Assembly (NCBI GenBank): GCA_963705325.1
Contig: OY970069.1
Span: 4,960,001 to 5,024,000, forward strand
Direction: 5' to 3'
DNA length: 64,000 nt
Source: DATARH01 sp963705325
Lineage (GTDB): Bacteria > Pseudomonadota > Alphaproteobacteria > ATCC43930 > CGMCC-115725
This document shows positions 59,126 to 64,000 of this stretch, in pieces. The notes under the pieces were generated by a model that was not told the DNA's origin, did not search any database, and worked only from the letters and a program-made list of their open reading frames with translations. The number at the start of each line of letters is the position of its first letter. Positions within the stretch are counted from its first letter, which is position 1. The position numbers were made by a program, and so were the translations under genes.

Positions 59126-60546
59126 TCTCGAACCGGGTCGCGATCCCGGACCCTGAGGGGCCGCGCCAGGCTGGCGGCCTCGCCGTGGCGGTTAATGCGG
59201 CGCTGAAGCACCGTGAGGGTCTGTGGTTCGGCTGGAGCGGCGAGATCAGCGAGGAGGGCGCCAGCAACAAACCAAAGGTTATCGAGCGCCGCCAACGCAG
59301 CTTCGTCACGATCGACCTGTCGTCGACCGATCATCAGGAATATTACAACGGTTTCGCCAACCGGGTGCTGTGGCCCATCCTGCACTACCGGGTCGACCTC
59401 GCCGAGTTCACCGCGGTCGAACTGGGCGGATATCTGCGAGTCAACGGCAGCTTCGCCGAGGCGCTCTCGGACTTTATCCGGCCCGACGATTGGATTTGGG
59501 TGCACGACTACCACCTTTTGCCGCTGGCCAAGGAGCTCCGCGCGCGCGGTCACGACAACCCGATCGGCTTTTTCCTCCACATCCCCTGCCCGCCGCCCGA
59601 CATCCTGATGGCCCTACCGCAGCACGCGGAAACGCTGGGAGCGCTGAGCCATTATGATCTGGTCGGCACCCAAACCGAGCACGACGCCGAGAATTTGCGG
59701 CATTATTTCGAGCAACAAGGCGGCTCGTTCAATCGCAACCGCAATTCGCTCGACATCGATGGGCGGCGGGTGCAGCTGCGCGCTTTTCCGGTCGCGATCG
59801 CCACCCGCGTCTATGCCCGCACCGCGCGCAGCGCCATCCGCTCCGACTTCGCCGAAGTGATGCGCGATAGTATGAACAGCCGGAAGCTGATCCTCGGCGT
59901 CGACCGGCTAGATTACTCCAAGGGCATCCCCCACCGCATCCAAGGGTTCGGCCAGTTTCTCGACACCTATCCGCAGTGGCGCCACCACGTCACCTTTCTT
60001 CAGGTGACACCGAAATCGCGCAGCGAGGTACCCGAATACGCCGACATCAATCAGACGGTGAATACGCTCGTCGGACAAGTCAACGGCCGCTATGGCGAGC
60101 CTGCGTGGACCCCGATCCGCTATGTCAACCGAGCCTATTCGCGCGCCTCGCTGGCCGCGCTCTACCGCATGGCTTCGGTCGGGCTAGTGACGCCGCTACG
60201 GGATGGGATGAACCTGGTCGCCAAGGAATTTGTCGCCGCGCAGGATCCCGACGACCCGGGTGTGCTGGTGCTGTCGCAATTCGCCGGCGCCGCCGAGGAG
60301 CTTGGCGAAGGCGCGCTGCTCGTCAACCCCCACGAACCCGAGGCGATGGCGGCGGCGATCGACAGCGCGCTGAAGATGCCGCTGGCCGAGCGCCAGGCCC
60401 GGCACCGGCGCATGTATCGCCATCTCGCCGCCAACGACATCGACAAATGGGCCGAGCGTTTCCTTGCTGCATTGGCGGAAAGCCGGCAGCAGCCGCGACT
60501 GTTCGACAATCTGCGCCAGCTCTTCCAGGTACGCGTCGGAAAGTAA
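59107..60546 (+). CDS. otsA: Trehalose-6-phosphate synthase
   Basis: 479 aa from GTG 59107 (GGGAGG nine bases upstream); ATG 59092 is the alternative. GT20 features: SNRVAIPDPEGPRQAGGLAV, WVHDYHLLPLAKEL, GFFLHIPCPPPDIL, GVDRLDYSKGIPHRIQGF and the UDP-glucose site PLRDGMNLVAKEF. Makes trehalose-6-phosphate from UDP-glucose and glucose-6-phosphate. The gene overlaps the GH15 gene by 19 bases. Confidence 0.95.
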   Translation: MPRLVVVSNRVAIPDPEGPRQAGGLAVAVNAALKHREGLWFGWSGEISEEGASNKPKVIERRQRSFVTIDLSSTDHQEYYNGFANRVLWPILHYRVDLAEFTAVELGGYLRVNGSFAEALSDFIRPDDWIWVHDYHLLPLAKELRARGHDNPIGFFLHIPCPPPDILMALPQHAETLGALSHYDLVGTQTEHDAENLRHYFEQQGGSFNRNRNSLDIDGRRVQLRAFPVAIATRVYARTARSAIRSDFAEVMRDSMNSRKLILGVDRLDYSKGIPHRIQGFGQFLDTYPQWRHHVTFLQVTPKSRSEVPEYADINQTVNTLVGQVNGRYGEPAWTPIRYVNRAYSRASLAALYRMASVGLVTPLRDGMNLVAKEFVAAQDPDDPGVLVLSQFAGAAEELGEGALLVNPHEPEAMAAAIDSALKMPLAERQARHRRMYRHLAANDIDKWAERFLAALAESRQQPRLFDNLRQLFQVRVGK

Positions 60547-60548
60547 CG

Positions 60549-61571
60549 CTACGCGCCGAGCCTATAGAAGCGCGAGGCAGTGCCGGCGAACAGGTCGGCC
60601 TTCTCCGACGCCGAGGCGCCGCTCGCGAGCCGCTTGAACGCGTTCCACATCACCGGATAGCTGCAGGCGCCCTTGTCGACAGGGAAGTTGCTCTCGAACA
60701 TGCATCTGTCGGCGCCGAAATCCTCGATGCACGCCTCGACATAGGGCCGCCAGGCGTTCGCCATCTCACCCGATGACGGCGGCAGCGGCGCCAGATGAAA
60801 GTCGAACGCGTTGACGATCATCGCCAACCCACCGAGCTTCACATAGACGTTGGGGCACTTTGACAACTCCTTGATTGCCGCACGCCAGACCGGGAACACC
60901 TCGTCGCGCTTATAGGGCGGCACTCCGAGCGGCCCGCCGAAATGGTTGAGCACGATCTTGGTCTCGGGGCATTCGCGCGCCACTGCGGTCAGCGTGTCGA
61001 TCTGCGGGTGGTAGATCCAGGCTTCGAAAGTGAGGTTGTGCGCCGGCAAATGCTTCATCCCGCGGCGGAAATCTGGCTCATCCATCAAGCCCGCCGCTGG
61101 AACATAGGATGAGCCGCTGATGATCGCCGGATCGTAGGCCGCGATCTGGCGGATGCCGCGAAACCGCCCGCCCGCCGCCGCGATCTGCCCCTCCAACACC
61201 GCGTCGAGATTGTCGAGCCGCAGATCAGCGAAGCTGACAATGCCGGCGCAAATCTTGGTCTTGCCGCCGCGCCGATCGCCCTCCTCGGCGATGGCGCGGA
61301 CGAACTCGCTCTCGCCGATGCAGCGCATCTCCTCCGGCCCGTCCTTGCGATAGCCCGAGCCGCATTGGATAAACACGGTGGCGACGATGTTGTGGCCCGA
61401 GTTGCAATCGGCCAGCAGCTCGTCGAGCAGATAGCGGCTGCCGGGATGGTCCCACAAATGATGGTGCGGATCGACGATCGGCAGACCGGGTTCGAGAATG
61501 TCCTCCCTGAGCTTGCCGAGCCATTCTGAGTTGGGCAGCGGGCGCGGATAGGCCTTGGCTTCAACAGGCAT
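60549..61571 (-). CDS. Amidohydrolase family protein (TIM-barrel metal hydrolase)
   Basis: 340 aa from ATG 61571, with GGGGG upstream. Amidohydrolase 2 type: PIVDPHHHLWDHPGSRYLLD with the metal His pair, KIVLNHFGGPLG, MFESNFPVDKGAC with the catalytic Asp. Such enzymes hydrolyse lactones or decarboxylate aromatic acids. It converges with otsA (two bases apart) and is divergent from an enoyl-CoA hydratase. Confidence 0.87.
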   Translation of the reverse strand: MPVEAKAYPRPLPNSEWLGKLREDILEPGLPIVDPHHHLWDHPGSRYLLDELLADCNSGHNIVATVFIQCGSGYRKDGPEEMRCIGESEFVRAIAEEGDRRGGKTKICAGIVSFADLRLDNLDAVLEGQIAAAGGRFRGIRQIAAYDPAIISGSSYVPAAGLMDEPDFRRGMKHLPAHNLTFEAWIYHPQIDTLTAVARECPETKIVLNHFGGPLGVPPYKRDEVFPVWRAAIKELSKCPNVYVKLGGLAMIVNAFDFHLAPLPPSSGEMANAWRPYVEACIEDFGADRCMFESNFPVDKGACSYPVMWNAFKRLASGASASEKADLFAGTASRFYRLGA

Positions 61572-61674
61572 GGCGGTCCCCCTTGGGTCGCGCGCTGATT
61601 TGACAGCGCGAAGTGCTGGCGGCACGGTTCCGCAAATCCGCCGCGAAATCAACCAGCCGCAGGAGCGACCGGCC

Positions 61675-62481
61675 ATGACCGACCCGTATGCCCGCTATAC
61701 CCGCCTCAAATTCGACCGGCCGCACCCCAAGGTGCTGAGGGTCACGATGGATAACGGCCGGATGAACACGGCCGACGAGGCGATGCACGCCGAGCTTGCC
61801 GACATCTGGCGCGACATCGACCGCGACGAGAGCGTCAACGTCGCGATCCTCGCCGGCGCCGGCAAGGTGTTCTCCGCCGGCGGCGACTTCAACATGATCA
61901 AAAGCGCCACCGAGGACTTCAACGCGCGCGCCCGCCAGTGGAAGGAGGCGCGCGAGATGGTCTACGGCGTCATCAACTGCAACAAACCGGTGGTGAGCGC
62001 GATGCGCGGCGTCGCGGTCGGCGCGGGCCTCGTCTGCGGCATCCTCGCCGACGTGTCGATCGCCACCAAGGATTGCCGCATCATCGACGGCCACACCCGG
62101 CTCGGCGTCGCCGCCGGCGACCACGCCGCGATCGTCTGGCCGCTGCTCTGCGGTCTCGCCAAGGCGAAATACTACCTCCTGACCTGCGATCAGATATTGG
62201 GTGAGGAAGCAGAGCGTATCGGTTTGATAACCTTCGCGGTCGATGACGATCAGCTTGAGGCCAAATCGGTCGAGGTCGCGACCAAGCTGGCCGAAGGCGC
62301 GCAGAGCGCCATTCGCTGGACCAAGAACTCGCTCAACAACTGGCTGCGCGCCATGGGTCCGACCTTCGACGCCTCGCTGGCGCTGGAGTTTTTCGGATTC
62401 AGCGGCAATGACGTGAAAGAAGGCCTCGCCTCGCATCTCGAAAAGCGCAAGCCCAACTTCCCGCCGGCACCGCCGATCTGA
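61675..62481 (+). CDS. Enoyl-CoA hydratase/isomerase family protein
   Basis: 268 aa, AGGAG nine bases before ATG. Crotonase fold: VNVAILAGAGKVFSAGGDFNM forms the oxyanion strand, MRGVAVGAGLVCGILADVSI the second, and RLGVAAGDHAAIVWPLLCGL the helix with acid residues at altered positions. It acts on a CoA thioester, with the exact reaction open. Intact, unlike the truncated paralogue at 8447-9070. Confidence 0.9.
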   Translation: MTDPYARYTRLKFDRPHPKVLRVTMDNGRMNTADEAMHAELADIWRDIDRDESVNVAILAGAGKVFSAGGDFNMIKSATEDFNARARQWKEAREMVYGVINCNKPVVSAMRGVAVGAGLVCGILADVSIATKDCRIIDGHTRLGVAAGDHAAIVWPLLCGLAKAKYYLLTCDQILGEEAERIGLITFAVDDDQLEAKSVEVATKLAEGAQSAIRWTKNSLNNWLRAMGPTFDASLALEFFGFSGNDVKEGLASHLEKRKPNFPPAPPI

Positions 62482-62495
62482 ACCGGTTGACCCCT

Positions 62496-62539
62496 TCCTC
62501 ATCCTGAGGTGCTCCGCATGGCGGAGCCTCGAAGGACGC
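62496..62539. repeat. Short intergenic repeat with hairpin
   Basis: CCTCATCCTGAGGTGC start, GCTCCGC-ATG-GCGGAGC hairpin and CGAAGGACG end form a well-known type of alphaproteobacterial dispersed repeat. Confidence 0.7.
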
Positions 62540-62602
62540 ACGACCGTTGACCCCACAGCCGGTTAGGCGGAACCTTGCGGCAGCAATTCGCGGGAGGACG
62601 CC

Positions 62603-63754
62603 ATGAAAGTCGGCATCGCGCTCAACATGCTGTGCCAGGAGGGCCGATCGGACGCCTCGATCGTCGGCGAGCATCTGGCGATGGGCGACCTCGCCGAGCC
62701 ACTCGGCTTCGACTCGATCTTCGCGCTCGAGCACCACTTCACCGGCTACGCCATGTCGCCGGCGCCGACCCAGCTCCTGTCCTACTTCGCCGGACGTACC
62801 AAGCGCATTCAGCTCGGCACCGCGGTCATCGTGCTGCCGTGGCACGACCCGGTCCGCGTCGCCGAGCAGATCGCGCTGCTCGACATCCTCTGCGGCGGGC
62901 GCTGCGTCTTCGGCTTTGGCCGCGGCGCCGCCAGCGTCGAGTACGAGGGGTTCCGCATCCCGATGGGCGAGGCGCGGCCGCGCTTTGTCGAGGCGGCGCA
63001 GATCATCGTCAAGGCGCTCGCCAACGACAGCTTCGAGCACCAGGGCGAATTCTTCCAGATCCCGCGCACCGCGATCCGTCCGCGCGCCATCTCGCATCCC
63101 GAGCGGCGCTTTTATGCTTCGGCGGTCAGCCCGGACTCGGCCGAGATCATGGCCAAGCTCGGCTTCGGCGTGCTGATGGTGATGCAGAACGAATGGCCGA
63201 AGGCCGCCGAGGACATCGCCCGCTATCGCGAGATCGCGACCGCCTCGGGCCATACGCCGCGCCCGCCGATCATTCTCACCAATGTCTGCTGCGCCGAGAG
63301 CCGGCAGGAGGCGCACGACCGCGCGTTTAAATATCTCGGCCTCAAATGGCAGTCGATCGACGACCACTACCATTTCTCCGATGGCCACCTCTCGACCGTC
63401 AAAGGCTACGAGAGCTACGGCAAGATGGCGCGCACCTACGCCAAGATCAACGAGAGCGCCGAGACGCGCCAGAAGGCGACCGATTTCTACGTCTCGATCC
63501 AGATCGTCGGCACGCCCAAGGACTGCCTGGAACAGATCGCCGAGCTGCAGCGCTGCACCGGCATGGACCACCTGGTCACCGAATTCTCGTTTGGCGGCCT
63601 GCCGCACGAGGAGGGCGAGGTCAACATGCGCCTCTTCGCCGACAAGGTGATGCCGACCCTGCAACGCGACCTCGCCTTCGCCGCGCCGGCCGCCGGCCCG
63701 GCCGCCGTGACCCAGCCAGCCACCGCCAAGGAGCGCCTCTTCGCCCCGGCTTAA
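62603..63754 (+). CDS. Luciferase-like (LLM class) flavin-dependent monooxygenase
   Basis: 383 aa, GGGAGGA before ATG. Bacterial luciferase-type barrel: DSIFALEHHFTGYAMSPAP, GTAVIVLPWHDPVRVAEQIA, GFGRGAASVEYEGF, and FYASAVSPDSAEIMAKLGFG. It uses reduced flavin and oxygen on an unknown substrate. Probably cotranscribed with, or functionally tied to, the enoyl-CoA hydratase 120 bp upstream, though a repeat separates them. Confidence 0.88.
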   Translation: MKVGIALNMLCQEGRSDASIVGEHLAMGDLAEPLGFDSIFALEHHFTGYAMSPAPTQLLSYFAGRTKRIQLGTAVIVLPWHDPVRVAEQIALLDILCGGRCVFGFGRGAASVEYEGFRIPMGEARPRFVEAAQIIVKALANDSFEHQGEFFQIPRTAIRPRAISHPERRFYASAVSPDSAEIMAKLGFGVLMVMQNEWPKAAEDIARYREIATASGHTPRPPIILTNVCCAESRQEAHDRAFKYLGLKWQSIDDHYHFSDGHLSTVKGYESYGKMARTYAKINESAETRQKATDFYVSIQIVGTPKDCLEQIAELQRCTGMDHLVTEFSFGGLPHEEGEVNMRLFADKVMPTLQRDLAFAAPAAGPAAVTQPATAKERLFAPA

Positions 63755-63767
63755 TTTCCTATCGCTT

Positions 63768-63890
63768 CCCGGCGAAGGCCGGGACCCACGGGCGTGGCAG
63801 TCTTGTCGTTCGGCGAGCAAAGCTGAACCGTCAGACCAAGGCTTTCGATTTGTTGGAACTACAGGTCGGTGGGTCCCGGCTTTCGCCGGG
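63768..63890. repeat. Intergenic palindromic repeat near the right edge
   Basis: CCGGCGAAGGCCGGGACCCA on the left is inverted as TGGGTCCCGGCTTTCGCCGG on the right, about 80 bp apart. Same general class as the repeat at 51133-51281. The last 110 bases of the window show no gene. Confidence 0.75.
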
Positions 63891-64000
63891 ATGCGTCAAA
63901 AGACTAATCGAACACTCGCTTGAACGCGGCCCACACGGCGCGCTGAGCGTTGATCGCGCCGCTAGAGCATTTTCAGATTGAGTCTGCGTAGCCCGCAGCT

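Noticed and set aside
62399..63820. 473-codon minus-strand frame over the flavin monooxygenase gene
   Set aside because: Antisense shadow of a strongly conserved luciferase-like gene; no motif of its own.

Overview
The window is GC-rich chromosomal DNA from an alphaproteobacterium. Supporting markers are an NDUFS4-type complex I subunit, a SciP/DUF1153 protein, the aapJQMP amino-acid transporter, an MbfA-type ferritin/VIT1 iron exporter and the intergenic palindromes typical of the class. The order (Rhodospirillales or Hyphomicrobiales) cannot be settled from sequence alone. Several genes carry single-base frameshifts, so either local decay or residual indel errors must be kept in mind.

Left part (1-10.4 kb). 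After the 3' end of an assimilatory nitrate reductase gene (nasA) comes the most striking region: about 39 head-to-tail tRNA and tRNA-like genes on the minus strand (1388-7648). They are interrupted only by a Ro60/TROVE protein, the RNA ligase RtcB and a broken small SEC-C gene. By anticodon the set covers all 20 amino acids. Many members break rules that are nearly universal in tRNA: C instead of U at position 33 in nine genes, leucine anticodons on short-variable-arm bodies, D-loops without GG paired with T-loops carrying G55, and one 8-base anticodon loop. A group of consecutive hairpins ending in a terminator (7772-7906) lies just upstream. I read the locus as a self-contained tRNA bank plus RNA repair and quality-control system; that function is inference. 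Its right flank is a graveyard of catabolic genes (oxidoreductase, enoyl-CoA hydratase and CaiB remnants).

10.4-19.7 kb holds an HMG-CoA-lyase-type enzyme, two alpha/beta hydrolases, an SDR, SciP, canonical tRNA-Arg and tRNA-Pro, a complex I subunit, a LytM-type lipoprotein, a pseudo-receiver protein and a polysaccharide flippase, ending in a normal tRNA-Lys(TTT).

19.7-46.2 kb is bracketed by a 51-bp exact direct repeat of the 3' end of that tRNA-Lys. The tRNA's probable terminator lies just beyond the right copy, so about 26.5 kb looks like an integrated island. Its cargo is a cyclase-TPR protein, aapJQMP, a dipeptide ABC system with two divergent paralogous binding proteins, a nucleoside phosphorylase, a glycosyltransferase/radical SAM cluster cut by an IS3-family element, and a TetR-controlled RND pump. 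No integrase was seen.

46.2-64 kb is ordinary chromosome: SMP-30 lactonase, PadR plus a permease-prefix protein, a glycolate-oxidase-type Fe-S protein, a phytanoyl-CoA dioxygenase, an MFS carrier, a GMC oxidoreductase, MbfA, a trehalose cluster (otsB-GH15-otsA), an amidohydrolase, an enoyl-CoA hydratase and a luciferase-like flavin monooxygenase.
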